Positions 18,934 to 28,869 are shown, counted from the stretch's first letter. The stretch: DNA of 64,000 bases from CBDBJQ01 sp965206405 (GCA_965206405.1 CBDBJQ010000006.1:1116001-1180000), one strand, 5' to 3'. A program made the numbers and translations. The notes: generated by a model not told the origin, from the sequence alone.

Positions 18934-20148
18934 ATGCGACAGATCAGGATACCGGCGGTGTTTATGCGCGGCGGCACCAGCAACGCGTTGATGTTTCTCG
19001 AACGCGACCTGCCGGAGGACCGCGCGTTGTGGCCGGCGCTGTTCCGTGCTGCCATCGGCAGCCCGGATCCCAATGGGCGCCAGCTCAACGGGATGGGTGG
19101 CGGTGTCTCCTCGCTCAGTAAGGTTTGCGTCATCGGGCCTCCAAGCCGGGAAGACGCCGATGTCGACTACACCTTCGCCCAGATCGGCATCCGCAACGAC
19201 ATGGTCGATTTCGGGCCCAACTGCGGCAACATGTCTTCGGCGGTGGGCCCTTTTGCGGTCGACACGGGCCTTGTCACCGCAACCGGCGCCGAGACGCTGG
19301 TCCGGATCCACAACACGAACACCAACAAGCTGATCCACGCCAGTTTCGCCCTCGAGGACGGGGAAGCTGCGGTCGAGGGTGACTGGACCCTGGCCGGCGT
19401 CGCCGGAACCGGTGCGCCGGTACGCCTGTCCTTTCTCGATCCCGGTGGCGCCGATACGGGACATCTGCTTCCAACCGGCGCCGTGGCCGAGATTCTGGAG
19501 GTACCCGGCCTCGGCGCGATTGAGGTTTCAATCGTCGACGCCGCGGCCGCAACCGTCATTCTCGAGGCATCCTCGATCGGACTCGTTGGCACCGAGCTTC
19601 CGGAGGCGCTGGAGGCGGACGCCAAAACCCTGAATGTGCTCGCCGGCATCCGCTGCGCGGCGGCGGCGCGAATCGGCCTGTTTCCGGATTACGCAACGGC
19701 GCAGAAGGAGATCGGCAGCGTGCCGCGGATCGCGTTCGTATCTCCTGCCGCCGCCGCAACAGTGCTGACCAGCGAGACAGTCCCTGCCACGGCAGGCGAC
19801 GTTACGGCCCGGGTTATTTCGACGGGCGATCCGCACCGGGCCCTGCCGCTGACTAATGCGATGTGTCTCGCCGCTGCGGCCCGGATCGAGGGGACACTGA
19901 TCCATCGCAACACTCGCCCGTCGGCGGATTCGACGGACCCCGTCCGGCTTATGCACCCTTCGGGCGTGCTGGAGGCAGCCGCTGAAGTTATCCGGGATGA
20001 AGATGCTACGAGAGAAGAGGGCGCGGAGGCGTGGCGAGTTTCGGGCGTCAGCGTCCTGCGTACCCAACGCAGGTTGTTTGAGGGCAGTGTATGTGTGCCG
20101 GTGCGGGCGGCGCCCGAGCTGGCTGATCTGGCCCTGGCTGCGGAATAA
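18934..20148 (+). CDS. PrpF-family isomerase (2-methylaconitate or 4-oxalomesaconate type)
   Basis: This 404-residue protein of the PrpF/DUF453 family has a diaminopimelate-epimerase-like fold. The start is MRQIRIPAVFMRGGTSNALMF, the usual N-terminus. GIRNDMVDFGPNCGNMSSAVGPFA carries the conserved catalytic Cys, and there is a second half beginning near EVSIVDAAAATV. Family members isomerise double bonds in methylaconitate (propionate degradation) or oxalomesaconate (gallate degradation). No prpB/C/D or gal genes are nearby, so the choice is open. The ATG at 18934 begins the conserved region; upstream in-frame codons are not conserved. Confidence 0.85.
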   Translation: MRQIRIPAVFMRGGTSNALMFLERDLPEDRALWPALFRAAIGSPDPNGRQLNGMGGGVSSLSKVCVIGPPSREDADVDYTFAQIGIRNDMVDFGPNCGNMSSAVGPFAVDTGLVTATGAETLVRIHNTNTNKLIHASFALEDGEAAVEGDWTLAGVAGTGAPVRLSFLDPGGADTGHLLPTGAVAEILEVPGLGAIEVSIVDAAAATVILEASSIGLVGTELPEALEADAKTLNVLAGIRCAAAARIGLFPDYATAQKEIGSVPRIAFVSPAAAATVLTSETVPATAGDVTARVISTGDPHRALPLTNAMCLAAAARIEGTLIHRNTRPSADSTDPVRLMHPSGVLEAAAEVIRDEDATREEGAEAWRVSGVSVLRTQRRLFEGSVCVPVRAAPELADLALAAE

Positions 20149-20199
20149 CAGCGAAGTCAGACAGTCGGATCAGGCAGCGGGGGGGGTCAGGCGGCTAGG

Positions 20200-20802
20200 T
20201 CAGACAGCGGGACTCGCTCTAATACCCCGTCGGTCGATGGTGATTTTCGAGTCGTCATAGAAGAGAACCTCCGCTCGACCCGCCTGGTTGTTTCTATCGA
20301 TGTGGCAAGCAATGCGGAGCGTCAACGCTGTTTTCCTGATGGCGTCGAGGGTATCCTTGGTGTCCTTTGGAATCCGCTGCCCGTGGAACGCCGCGTAGAT
20401 GCGATGGGCATCGAACGCTTCAGGCTTCGGTGCCCCAAGCGTCGGTGATATCGCCGGTATCAACGCCTCAGGTGCCGGCTCTGCAGAAACCGGTTCTTCA
20501 TAGATCGATTCTTCGGGCTCCTCGGACGTCGATGACTTCCAGTTTATGTAGAGATCGTTGTCGCGAATAACCATCTCCGAGCTATCGTCGAAGTTGATCT
20601 GGTATCCGTTCAGTTCGCCATCTGCGTTGAAAATCTGCTGAATATCGCCATCGACACCGAGTTTGCTCGCCAGGCCATCGAGGGTTGCAAAAAACTCCTT
20701 GGGGCTTGCGAACACGTTGCGCTCAAGCTTTTCGCAGACACGCCTTGCGTCGCATTCCGGGATGGAGTCCGGGATTACTATGTCGTCGATCTTCGGTTTC
20801 AT
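20200..20802 (-). CDS. hypothetical protein with two similar domains
   Basis: This is a 200-residue protein with no family I recognise. Two halves look alike: about 40-85 (GELNGYQINFDDSSEMVIRDN) and 160-195 (NQAGRAEVLFYDDSKITIDRRG). Each ends in a short beta-hairpin with a DDS motif. They are joined by a Glu/Pro/Ala linker (EEPEESIYEEPVSAEPAPEA). No signal peptide or membrane segment is visible. It is codon-typical but flanked by repeat-rich spacers. Confidence 0.6.
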   Translation of the reverse strand: MKPKIDDIVIPDSIPECDARRVCEKLERNVFASPKEFFATLDGLASKLGVDGDIQQIFNADGELNGYQINFDDSSEMVIRDNDLYINWKSSTSEEPEESIYEEPVSAEPAPEALIPAISPTLGAPKPEAFDAHRIYAAFHGQRIPKDTKDTLDAIRKTALTLRIACHIDRNNQAGRAEVLFYDDSKITIDRRGIRASPAV

Positions 20803-20876
20803 TTTTCTCTAGCCATAGTGCTCTTTTTTCCACCCGTTTTTCTGGTCGCTTTGCTGTTCTCTTAAGCTCGGGCGCT

Positions 20877-22013
20877 TCAGAGTGCCGCGCCGGGGCGCAG
20901 AATCTGGCGGATCACCTTGCCGTCAGCAAGGCGGTCGAATCCCTCGTTCAGCCCCTCGAGATTGAGAAAACCGCTGAGCAGCTTGTCGACCGGGATCTTG
21001 TTGCGGCGATAAAGGGACAAGAACCGGGGAATGTCGCGGCGCGGCACGCATCCACCCATGTAGCATCCCTTCAGGGTTTTGGCGTCGTCGACCATGGCTG
21101 TGATTGGTACTGACAGCGTTGCGTCCGGTGCTGGCAGTCCGGCTGTCACGAGAGTACCGCCGCGACGGCACAGCGCCCATGCGGTCTCGAGCGCGGCTGG
21201 CACGCCAGCCAGCTCGAAAGCGTAGTCGACGCCGCCGCCCGTCATTTCCCGTACCTCTCCGACGCAATCCGGCGAAGCCGCATTGACAGTATCGGTGGCG
21301 CCGAGCTGGCGGGCCAGCGCCAGCCGTTCGTCGTTGATGTCGATGGCGATGATTCGCTCGGCTCCGGACAGGATTGCGGCAAACATGGCGTTCAGCCCGA
21401 CGCCGCCGAGGCCGATCACGGCGACAGTGGCGCCGGCCGGCAGTTGTGCCGTGTTCACGACGCTGCCAACGCCGGTGATCACGGCGCATCCAAACAGTGC
21501 GGCGTCCTCGAGCGGGATATCCTTGTCGATCCGGATTACCGAGGCCTCCGCCAGCACCGCGTATTCGGCATAGCAGGATACACCCGAAAAATGATTGATA
21601 ACCTCGTCATTGCGGGACAGGTGCTGGGATCCGGTAACCAGGCCGCCGGCGCTGCGGGCCTGGTAGGCAGTATCGCAGATGAAAGGCTCGCCTCTGTCGC
21701 AGGCGGGACAGTTGCCACAGCTGGGCACGAAATACAGCACGGCGTGGTCGCCGGGCGCGACCCGGGTTACGCCGGGGCCGATCTCCCGGACGATGCCGGC
21801 TGCCTCATGGCCCGGAACATAGGGTACAGGGCGGGGGCGAATGCCGGTGACCGCGGAGAGATCGGAGTGGCAGAGGCCGGCGGCGGCGATCTCGACGAGA
21901 ACTTCGCCCGGGCCCGGCCCCCCGAGCTCGATCTCCTCGACGGAGATGGGCTGGGATTTTGCGAAGGGGTGTTTGTGTCCGATCTCGCGGACCACTGCGG
22001 CGCGGATTTTCAT
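20877..22013 (-). CDS. zinc-dependent alcohol dehydrogenase (class III-like MDR)
   Basis: This 378-residue medium-chain dehydrogenase has catalytic-zinc ligands in AGLCHSD (Cys) and PGHEAAG (His/Glu). The structural-zinc loop is CGNCPACDRGEPFIC. The NAD-binding GLGGVGLNAMFA is followed by IAIDINDERL. The sequence resembles the NAD/mycothiol-type and S-(hydroxymethyl)-thiol dehydrogenases as well as general long-chain alcohol dehydrogenases. The substrate is not assigned. Confidence 0.92.
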   Translation of the reverse strand: MKIRAAVVREIGHKHPFAKSQPISVEEIELGGPGPGEVLVEIAAAGLCHSDLSAVTGIRPRPVPYVPGHEAAGIVREIGPGVTRVAPGDHAVLYFVPSCGNCPACDRGEPFICDTAYQARSAGGLVTGSQHLSRNDEVINHFSGVSCYAEYAVLAEASVIRIDKDIPLEDAALFGCAVITGVGSVVNTAQLPAGATVAVIGLGGVGLNAMFAAILSGAERIIAIDINDERLALARQLGATDTVNAASPDCVGEVREMTGGGVDYAFELAGVPAALETAWALCRRGGTLVTAGLPAPDATLSVPITAMVDDAKTLKGCYMGGCVPRRDIPRFLSLYRRNKIPVDKLLSGFLNLEGLNEGFDRLADGKVIRQILRPGAAL

Positions 22014-22255
22014 AATCGTGCGTTTTCCTTTTCTATCTCTTTGTCAGTGTCCTGTGACGATTTGAGAGCCTAGGCACCGATACTGTAGGGCAGGGCGTGA
22101 TCCATGACGGAAACAATCGAGCATGTGCCGGAAATCTGAACCTTTTTCCCCGGCGCTTTGGCGTCGGGCACGAATATGATGATTTTTGGCTATTTGCATG
22201 AGTGGGCTCCCTTTTTAAGGCTGAGGAATTGGCTGATATGAGTTTGACGCGCCGA

Positions 22256-23287
22256 CTACTGTGATAAACCGCCATTGCAGGCGAAGTGACAGACTTGAGC
22301 GTGTCTCATGGTCAACAGCATTAAGCTAGAAGCCGTACAAGAAGTCGTAGTATAGGCACCCTTAGAGTTGTTCACTGCAGCACTTTCACAGGATACAGGC
22401 GACTCGTAGATATTGAGCTGTCGTGCAGCTGCAATTGCGCTGTTGAGGCTCTTTAGGTCGGAGGAAAGCTGCAGTTTAGCTGCTTCACAGTACGACCCGC
22501 CAAAGCTGGCCGCTTCACTGGCGGCGTCCGACTGAAGCCTTCTGTCACTAATGAGTGTTTCCGTGGCGCCTCGAACACGGCTAATGTCGCTCACCCACTT
22601 TTGCCGCGCTTGTTCATTAGAGGCCGAGATAGACATGCCACAATCGTCATCAAAGCTTACGCTAACGATCTTATCACCGGGGCTTACAGACGAAATAGCT
22701 ACGCCACTGCCTGACGCGCCAAACGACTGAGAGGTCACGTCCACGCCTGCACTCCGCATTTCAGCTTCAAGTGCATAGAGTTTTCCTTTGGCTTTTTGCA
22801 GCTGACCCTGACGTATCTGCCCGGCAATGGCTGCACCGAGCGCAATAATCGGCCCTAGTGCGGCATCTTCTTGGCTTGCCTCAATGGCACCTTCGATTGC
22901 AGCGATTTCTGCCGTCAAATCGTTATGCCGAGCCAGCAGGATTTCCCCCTGCGTTTTTTGGGGTTGGGATATTGTCAGCGTGCATTCGACAACGCCACTT
23001 GCGATGACAAATTGACCTTGCGCTGATATGGATGGTGAGAAGCCTGAAGCAGTTGAGCCAATACTGGTGCATAGCTCAGAAGCTCGACGGACGGCTCCGC
23101 GGCGAGCGTCTGCTGCTGAGGTGCCTGTGTAAGATACGTCCCAAGAATTGTCTGACACGCGACGGTCGTCAAATCCATACGCAGAGCCGATGAAGCCTTC
23201 TCCGCGAGGGCCATATCCGTCAGTGGTTACTGGCGAACAACTTGCTACGATGGAAATCGCAGTTGTTAAAAGGATGAATTTTTTCAT
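22256..23287 (-). CDS. putative lipoprotein of unknown function
   Basis: This 343-residue protein starts MKKFILLTTAISIVASC. The lipobox VASC puts the lipidated Cys at position 17, so it should be exported and membrane anchored. Residues 18-110 (YGFDDRRVSDNSWDVSYTGT, DARRGAVRRASELC) resemble the short CC0125-like outer-membrane lipoprotein domain. A predicted helical segment (about 125-185, HNDLTAEIAAIEGAIEASQEDA) may form a coiled coil. Base composition is clearly lower in GC than the neighbours, suggesting acquisition. The 240 bp before the alcohol dehydrogenase contain nothing I can identify. Confidence 0.7.
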   Translation of the reverse strand: MKKFILLTTAISIVASCSPVTTDGYGPRGEGFIGSAYGFDDRRVSDNSWDVSYTGTSAADARRGAVRRASELCTSIGSTASGFSPSISAQGQFVIASGVVECTLTISQPQKTQGEILLARHNDLTAEIAAIEGAIEASQEDAALGPIIALGAAIAGQIRQGQLQKAKGKLYALEAEMRSAGVDVTSQSFGASGSGVAISSVSPGDKIVSVSFDDDCGMSISASNEQARQKWVSDISRVRGATETLISDRRLQSDAASEAASFGGSYCEAAKLQLSSDLKSLNSAIAAARQLNIYESPVSCESAAVNNSKGAYTTTSCTASSLMLLTMRHAQVCHFACNGGLSQ

Positions 23288-23422
23288 ATTTCCAACTCTA
23301 ATTGCAAACATGTGCCCAGTACCTGATCGCTCTACCAGAGGAGACCGTATAGCTACTGCCAGAAGCTATTCCCCAAAATTGAGGGGCAGTTTCCCGGATT
23401 TGTCTCCTCCCGGACCTGCGGT

Positions 23423-24610
23423 TTAGCTCCCGGTATCTTCGGTATCTTCGGCACAGATATGGCCGGCCAGCCCGGCGAGGAACGCCTCGCACCTGTCGAT
23501 TTGGTCAAGGGCAACGAACTCGTTCGGCTTGTGCGCCTGTTCGATACTGCCCGGACCGCAGATCACTGTCGGGATACCGGCCCGGACGTGAAACAGGCCG
23601 GCCTCGGTGCCGAAAGCGACCTTGGTGTGGTCGTTGCGCCCCGCCAGGCTCTTGACCAGGGTGACGACCTCCTCGCTGGGGTCGATGTCGAGGCCTTCGA
23701 TGACACTGCTTTGCTCGAAGGTGAAGCCGCATTCAGGCGCTATTGCCTTCATCTCCGGTTCCAGGACCTCGTGAGCGTGGGTTTCGACCTCCGCGAACAG
23801 GGCATTGCCGTCATCGCCGGCAATGCAACGGAACTCGAACTGGAAGTTGCAATCCTTGGGCACGATGTTGAGCGCGGTGCCGCCTTCGATAGTGCCAGTA
23901 TGCACGGTGGTGTGCTTGATGTCATAGAGATCGTCGAAGGGGCCTTCGGCGATGATGCGCCGGGCCATTCCCTTAAGATAAGCGATCAGCTCGGCTGCGA
24001 ATTCAACCGCATTCACGCCCTGCGGAGCGAGGCTCGAATGGGCCTCGAGGCCACGGACGCGGCAGAGGTAGCTGTGCTTTCCCTTGTGACCGATCACCAC
24101 GCCCATATCCGTCGGTTCGCCAACGATGCACATCAGGGGTTTTGGCGAGATCTCGTTGCCGAGCTTTTCGATCAAGCTACGCACGCCAATACAGCCGACC
24201 TCCTCGTCATGGGAGAAGGCAAGATGGAGCGGAATTTTAAGGCCGCGTTCGAGAAATATCGGCAGGGCTGCAAGAGTGACGGCTATGAAGCTCTTCATGT
24301 CGGAGGTGCCGCGGCCGTAGAGTCGCCCGTCGCGCTCCTCGACCTGGAATGGATTAGTATCCCATTCCTGTCCGTCGACCGGAACCACGTCGGTGTGTCC
24401 CGAGAGCATGATACCGGGACGGGTGGGGTCACCGACCGTGGCGTAGAGGTTGGCCTTGGTCCCGGTTTCGTCGGGAATCAGCGTGGACTCGACCCCGAGT
24501 TCAGCGAGGTGATCGCGGATGAAATGAATCAGTTCGAGATTGGAGTTGCGGCTCGTGGTGTCGAAGCCGATAAGCTTGCGGATCAGATCGATGCTGGTTT
24601 TTTGGGCCAC
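23423..24610 (-). CDS. argE: acetylornithine deacetylase-type M20 amidohydrolase
   Basis: This 395-residue M20 metallopeptidase has metal ligands in SGHTDVVPVDGQEW and YGRGTSDMKSFIA. The general-base Glu pair is in SHDEEVGCIG, and the C-terminal His is in CGPGSIEQAHKPNEFV. It closely fits ArgE, which removes acetate from N-acetylornithine in arginine synthesis, although related deacylases share these motifs. The last codons contain a short GGTATCTTC duplication that encodes an EDTEDTGS tail. It is divergent from the N-formylglutamate amidohydrolase gene. Confidence 0.87.
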   Translation of the reverse strand: MAQKTSIDLIRKLIGFDTTSRNSNLELIHFIRDHLAELGVESTLIPDETGTKANLYATVGDPTRPGIMLSGHTDVVPVDGQEWDTNPFQVEERDGRLYGRGTSDMKSFIAVTLAALPIFLERGLKIPLHLAFSHDEEVGCIGVRSLIEKLGNEISPKPLMCIVGEPTDMGVVIGHKGKHSYLCRVRGLEAHSSLAPQGVNAVEFAAELIAYLKGMARRIIAEGPFDDLYDIKHTTVHTGTIEGGTALNIVPKDCNFQFEFRCIAGDDGNALFAEVETHAHEVLEPEMKAIAPECGFTFEQSSVIEGLDIDPSEEVVTLVKSLAGRNDHTKVAFGTEAGLFHVRAGIPTVICGPGSIEQAHKPNEFVALDQIDRCEAFLAGLAGHICAEDTEDTGS

Positions 24611-24776
24611 CTGGATTCTCCGTTAATGCAGGCAACCTGTATACCCGGCGGCGGCCTTGCGGGCCAATCGGCCTTCAGCATCCATGTCCTGTTTTCCTAT
24701 GGCCCCCGGATGCTGATTTATCGTGACTGAATGTGGCTGAATCCCGAGTGAAAATAGCCACACGACAGAGGGCGGG

Positions 24777-25700
24777 ATGAACGCCGGAACGAGTGCCAAG
24801 ATGGATGATGGGGTAAATTCTGGGATGAACGCGGGCGATGTTATGGCCGGAATTCCCGGGGTCTACGCGGTAACCCGGCCCGCCGGCGGTGCTGTGCCAC
24901 TGGTGCTGGATTCGCCGCATAGCGGCAACGCCTATCCCGCTGACTTCCGGCACCGGGCAGCGCCGGAAATCCTGCGCCGGTCCGAGGATATGTATGTTGA
25001 CGCTCTATTTGCCGGGGGTGTTGTGCATGGGGCAGGGATGCTGAGTGCCCTGTTCCCACGCAACTACATCGATCCTAACCGGTCGCTCGCCGATATCGAT
25101 CCCGCCCTCCTTGCCGGAGACTGGCCGGGCCCGATCGTACCGAGCGAGAAAACGCGTCTCGGCCACGGGTTGATCTGGCGCCTGTGCCCTTCCGGCCAGC
25201 TCCTGTACGAGGATCGCCTTGCCGTGTCCGAGGTTCAGCGGCGGATCGAGCGGTTCTGGCAGCCCTATCATCGGGCGCTGGCGGCGATGCTGGATGAGGC
25301 GCATGGACGTTTCGGTGCGGTCTGGCATCTCAATTGCCACTCGATGCCTTCCGATACACAGCCCGGCGGTGCACCGATGCCCGATTTTGTGCTCGGCGAC
25401 CGCAACGGCGCCACCTGCGCGCCGGCTTTCCGCGACCTGGTGCGCGATATCCTGGTTGGCTTCGGTTACAGGGTCGTGCTCAACAATCCCTACAGGGGGA
25501 TGGAGATCGTTCGCCTCCATGGCCGCCCGGCCGAGGCCCGGCATAGCCTCCAAATCGAGATCAATCGCGCCCTGTATATGGACGAACGAAGTTTCGCCAA
25601 ACGGCCCGGTTTCATGACGTTGCGCCGGCACATGGAGGATCTGGTCAGGCTGCTCGGACGCCATGGGATCGATAGCCTCGGCGCTCGTGCCGCTGAATAG
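24777..25700 (+). CDS. N-formylglutamate amidohydrolase
   Basis: This 307-residue protein has the family hallmarks LVLDSPHSGNAYPADF (about 42-57), the NYIDPNRSLADID metal-site region, and HLNCHSMPS. It hydrolyses N-formyl-Glu or related formyl/acyl amino acids to formate and an amino acid, as in histidine degradation. The formate it releases could be used by the fhs ligase; that link is inferred. The first 22 residues are variable (repeated MNAG), so ATG 24825 or 24843 may be the true start. GAGGGCGGG precedes 24777. Confidence 0.87.
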   Translation: MNAGTSAKMDDGVNSGMNAGDVMAGIPGVYAVTRPAGGAVPLVLDSPHSGNAYPADFRHRAAPEILRRSEDMYVDALFAGGVVHGAGMLSALFPRNYIDPNRSLADIDPALLAGDWPGPIVPSEKTRLGHGLIWRLCPSGQLLYEDRLAVSEVQRRIERFWQPYHRALAAMLDEAHGRFGAVWHLNCHSMPSDTQPGGAPMPDFVLGDRNGATCAPAFRDLVRDILVGFGYRVVLNNPYRGMEIVRLHGRPAEARHSLQIEINRALYMDERSFAKRPGFMTLRRHMEDLVRLLGRHGIDSLGARAAE

Positions 25701-25752
25701 CCGACATCGGGGACACGCGCCGCGACCTATCACGGCAGACTGAAATACCGGC

Positions 25753-26529
25753 CTAGGCCGTGAACTGCTCCTTGAGAATGCGTTCGTTCAAATCATGCTC
25801 CGGGTCGAACAACATGGTGACTGTCGATTCGGTGTCTTCGGCGACCGCGATGCGGACCACATTGCGAACCTCGTGACCGTCAGCGGTGGCGCTGACCGGC
25901 CGCTTCTCGGGGTCAAGGCACTCGAAGATAACTTTTGCCGAATGCGGCAGCAGGGCGCCGCGCCAGCGCCGCGGCCTGAAGGCGCTGATCGGGGTGAGCC
26001 CGAGAATTCCCGAGGAGATCGGCAGGGCTGGCCCGTGGGCTGACAGATTGTAGGCAGTGCTACCGGGTGGGGTGCAGATCAGCACGCCGTCGCAGATCAA
26101 CTCCTCCATGCGGACGACATCGTCGATCAGGATGCGGATCTTCGCCGTTTGCTGGGTTTCGCGCAGGAGCGAGATGTCGTTGATGGCGTGGGCCTCGTGG
26201 TGTTCACTCGCCATGTCCTCAGCCTGCATCTTGAGTGGATGCATGGTGAATGGCTCCGCCTTCTCCAGTCTCTCGACAAGGCTATCGGTGCTGTACTGGT
26301 TGAGGAGGAAGCCGATGCTGCCCAGGTTCATTCCGTAGATTGGCCGCCGGTCATCCCTCAGAGCATGCAGGGTGCGGAGCATGAAGCCGTCGCCGCCGAG
26401 AGCGACGACGATGTCTGCTTCGCTGGCCTCGCCGACCTCGAGTTCCGCATAGCATTCGCGCAGCGCATGCAGGGCGCTCTGGGCTTCCGGTGTATCAGAA
26501 GCCGTAAAAGCGATACGTCTGGCAGTCAT
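25753..26529 (-). CDS. nadK: NAD kinase
   Basis: This 258-residue enzyme phosphorylates NAD to NADP with ATP or polyphosphate. The conserved GGDGFMLRTLH, NLGSIGFLLN and DGVLICTPPGSTAYNLSAHGP motifs are all present. Length and motif order match proteobacterial NadK. The gene stands alone on the minus strand and converges with the preceding amidohydrolase gene. Confidence 0.95.
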   Translation of the reverse strand: MTARRIAFTASDTPEAQSALHALRECYAELEVGEASEADIVVALGGDGFMLRTLHALRDDRRPIYGMNLGSIGFLLNQYSTDSLVERLEKAEPFTMHPLKMQAEDMASEHHEAHAINDISLLRETQQTAKIRILIDDVVRMEELICDGVLICTPPGSTAYNLSAHGPALPISSGILGLTPISAFRPRRWRGALLPHSAKVIFECLDPEKRPVSATADGHEVRNVVRIAVAEDTESTVTMLFDPEHDLNERILKEQFTA

Positions 26530-26661
26530 GGCGGCGGTAGGAAAGATGGACAGGAAGGATGGACGTGAAAGCAGAGGGGTAGAGACGGGCGAGCAGGGTA
26601 GTCAGGCAGGGCAGGGCGGTGCGAACAGGGCGGTGCCGGCAAGGGGATCGGTTTGCGGCCG

Positions 26662-27750
26662 TCAGCCGCCGGTGACACTCATGTGGCGCTGGACGCTGGG
26701 CTGGCTCACGCGCCTGTCGATGATGAAATCATGGCCCTTGGGCTTGCGTCCGATCGCCTCTTCGATGGCGGCGTCGAGGGGTTCGTTGTTCTCGTCGGCG
26801 CGCAGTGGTCGGCACAGATCAGCGGCGTCTTCCTGGCCGAGGCACATGTACAGTGTACCGGTGCAGGTCAGCCTGACGCGATTGCAGGATTCGCAGAAAT
26901 TATGCGTCAGCGGCGTGATGAAGCCGATCTTCTGTCCGGTCTCGCGGCATTCGGTGTAGCGCGCCGGCCCGCCGGTCCTGTAGTCGGTGTCTTCCAGGGT
27001 CCAGCGTCCGGCGAGTTCGGCTCGAACCAGGGAAAGCGGCCAGTATTGGCCAACGCGCAACTCGTTGCCGATGTCGCCCATCGGCATGACCTCGATGAAG
27101 GTCAAATCGTAGCCGCAATCGCCGGCCCAGGCGACGAGGTCGTGGATCTCGCCGTCATTGACGCCTTTCAGGGCGACGCTGTTGATTTTCACCTCAAGAC
27201 CGGCGGCATCGGCCGCCGCCAGGCCGGCCATGACCTTGTCGAGGCGACCCCAGCGGGTGATTGCCTGGAATTTCTCCGCATCCAGCGTATCCAGCGAGAC
27301 GTTGATTCGCCTGACTCCGGCTGCACGCAGATCCTCGGCATAGCGCTCGAGCTGGCTTCCGTTGGTGGTCAGGGTCAGCTCGTCGATGCGACCGTCGCGC
27401 GCCTGGGCCCCAAGCCGTTCGATGAGCCACATGATATTGCGCCTGACAAGCGGCTCGCCGCCGGTCAACCGAAGTTTCCGCACGCCCCGCCGGATGAATG
27501 CGTTGCACAGCCGATCGAGCTCCTCGAGCGTCAGCACTTCCGCCTTGGGCAGGAAGGTCATGTCCTCCGACATGCAGTAGACACAGCGAAAATCGCAGCG
27601 ATCCGTCACGGAGACGCGCAGATAAGTGATTGTCCGTCCGAAGGGGTCGACCAGCGCCGGGCCGGCGCTGGTGAGGGCATTGCCGCCGACAGGGGTGCTA
27701 CCGACAGGGGCGCGATCGGAAGAATTGGGCGGGATAGCGTGGATGGTCAT
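26662..27750 (-). CDS. moaA: GTP 3',8-cyclase (molybdenum cofactor biosynthesis protein A)
   Basis: This 362-residue radical-SAM enzyme makes the first intermediate of molybdopterin from GTP. The N-terminal 4Fe-4S motif is CDFRCVYCM. The C-terminal cluster has CESCNRVRLTCTG, and the protein ends in the invariant Gly-Gly (SVTGG). Residues 1-35 are a Pro/Gly/Ser-rich extension with a short repeat (PVGSTPVGG). With fdhD and mobA just beyond, divergently transcribed, it forms a molybdenum-cofactor group. Confidence 0.96.
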   Translation of the reverse strand: MTIHAIPPNSSDRAPVGSTPVGGNALTSAGPALVDPFGRTITYLRVSVTDRCDFRCVYCMSEDMTFLPKAEVLTLEELDRLCNAFIRRGVRKLRLTGGEPLVRRNIMWLIERLGAQARDGRIDELTLTTNGSQLERYAEDLRAAGVRRINVSLDTLDAEKFQAITRWGRLDKVMAGLAAADAAGLEVKINSVALKGVNDGEIHDLVAWAGDCGYDLTFIEVMPMGDIGNELRVGQYWPLSLVRAELAGRWTLEDTDYRTGGPARYTECRETGQKIGFITPLTHNFCESCNRVRLTCTGTLYMCLGQEDAADLCRPLRADENNEPLDAAIEEAIGRKPKGHDFIIDRRVSQPSVQRHMSVTGG

Positions 27751-27948
27751 GCATCTCGCTCCGGGCGGTGTCCGAATTCCGGCTCAGGTTCAAGGTCTGG
27801 TTCAGGCTTAGCAATGGCTTTTGGCGGGCCAGTCTTGGGAATCTAGCTTGCCAAGCGCATAGTATACCACTTTCCCGCCCTTCCGGAACCGGCTTGTCAG
27901 GTAGGCCGAATTCCCGGTCAGGCAGGATTCGCTGCGCCGGAGTCTTTG

Positions 27949-28869
27949 ATGGCCCGAAAGCCCACTTCCCGTCTGTCTGCATTGCCGGCTGGCACGCCCG
28001 AATCCGGCGGACTTCAGCTCGGACCCGACACGGCTGATTCCCGTCTGACCGAGCGAATCACCGGGCTCGACCATGAGGGCGGGAAAACCGAGGTGTCGGT
28101 TGTCGTCGAACGGCCGCTGACGCTGTTTCTTAACAAGCGCGAGATCGTCACCATGATGACAATCTGCGACTACCCGGAATATCTGGCGGTCGGCTACCTG
28201 ATCAACCAGAACATGCTGCATTCGGCCGCCGACATCACCGGCATCGACTACGAGCCGGATATCGAGACGGTGGTGGTGCGCACCCGGGAGACGACGGATT
28301 TCGAGCACAAGCTACGCCGCAAGACCCTGACCTCGGGCTGTGCCCAGGGAACCGTGTTTGGCGACATGATGGAGCGGTTCGACGAAATTGCGCTGCCCGA
28401 GGATGCGGTGATCAAAACCTCCTGGTTGTATGCGCTGACCCACGCCATCAATACCACGCCAAGCCTTTATCTCGAAGCCGGAGCGATTCACGGATGCGTC
28501 CTCTGCGAGGAGGACCGGCCGCTCGTTTATATGGAAGATGTCGGGCGCCACAACGCCGTCGACAAGATCGCCGGCTACATGGCCATGCAGGGGATATCAT
28601 CCGAGGGAAAAATCTTCTACACCACGGGCCGGCTGACCTCGGAGATGGTCATCAAGACGGTGCAGATGGGGATCCCGGTTCTCGTCTCGCGCTCCGGGTT
28701 TACGGCCTGGGGCGTCGACCTTGCGCGCAAGGCCGGCCTCACCCTGATCGGCCGAGCCCGGGGACGGCGCTTCCTGGCGCTTGCTGGCGATCATCGGATT
28801 GTCTTCGATGCCGGCGATGATGCAGCCGAGGGCTCGGATTTCCCTGATAGCGGATCACCGGGGGAATGA
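27949..28869 (+). CDS. fdhD: formate dehydrogenase accessory sulfurtransferase
   Basis: This 306-residue FdhD protein transfers sulfur from a cysteine desulfurase to the molybdenum cofactor of formate dehydrogenases. Motifs are LTSGCAQGTVFGD (the sulfur-relay Cys loop, here with a single Cys), GAIHGCVLCEEDRPLVYMEDVGRHN (split here as the AIHGC and EDVGRHNAVDK parts), and TGRLTSEMV. The ATG at 27949 follows an in-frame TTG. Its stop overlaps the mobA start (ATGA), so the two are translated together. It implies a molybdenum formate dehydrogenase elsewhere in the genome. Confidence 0.95.
   Translation: MARKPTSRLSALPAGTPESGGLQLGPDTADSRLTERITGLDHEGGKTEVSVVVERPLTLFLNKREIVTMMTICDYPEYLAVGYLINQNMLHSAADITGIDYEPDIETVVVRTRETTDFEHKLRRKTLTSGCAQGTVFGDMMERFDEIALPEDAVIKTSWLYALTHAINTTPSLYLEAGAIHGCVLCEEDRPLVYMEDVGRHNAVDKIAGYMAMQGISSEGKIFYTTGRLTSEMVIKTVQMGIPVLVSRSGFTAWGVDLARKAGLTLIGRARGRRFLALAGDHRIVFDAGDDAAEGSDFPDSGSPGE

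Noticed and set aside
23459..24730. Long plus-strand open frame of 423 codons
   Set aside because: It is antisense to the argE-type gene, whose motifs are unambiguous.
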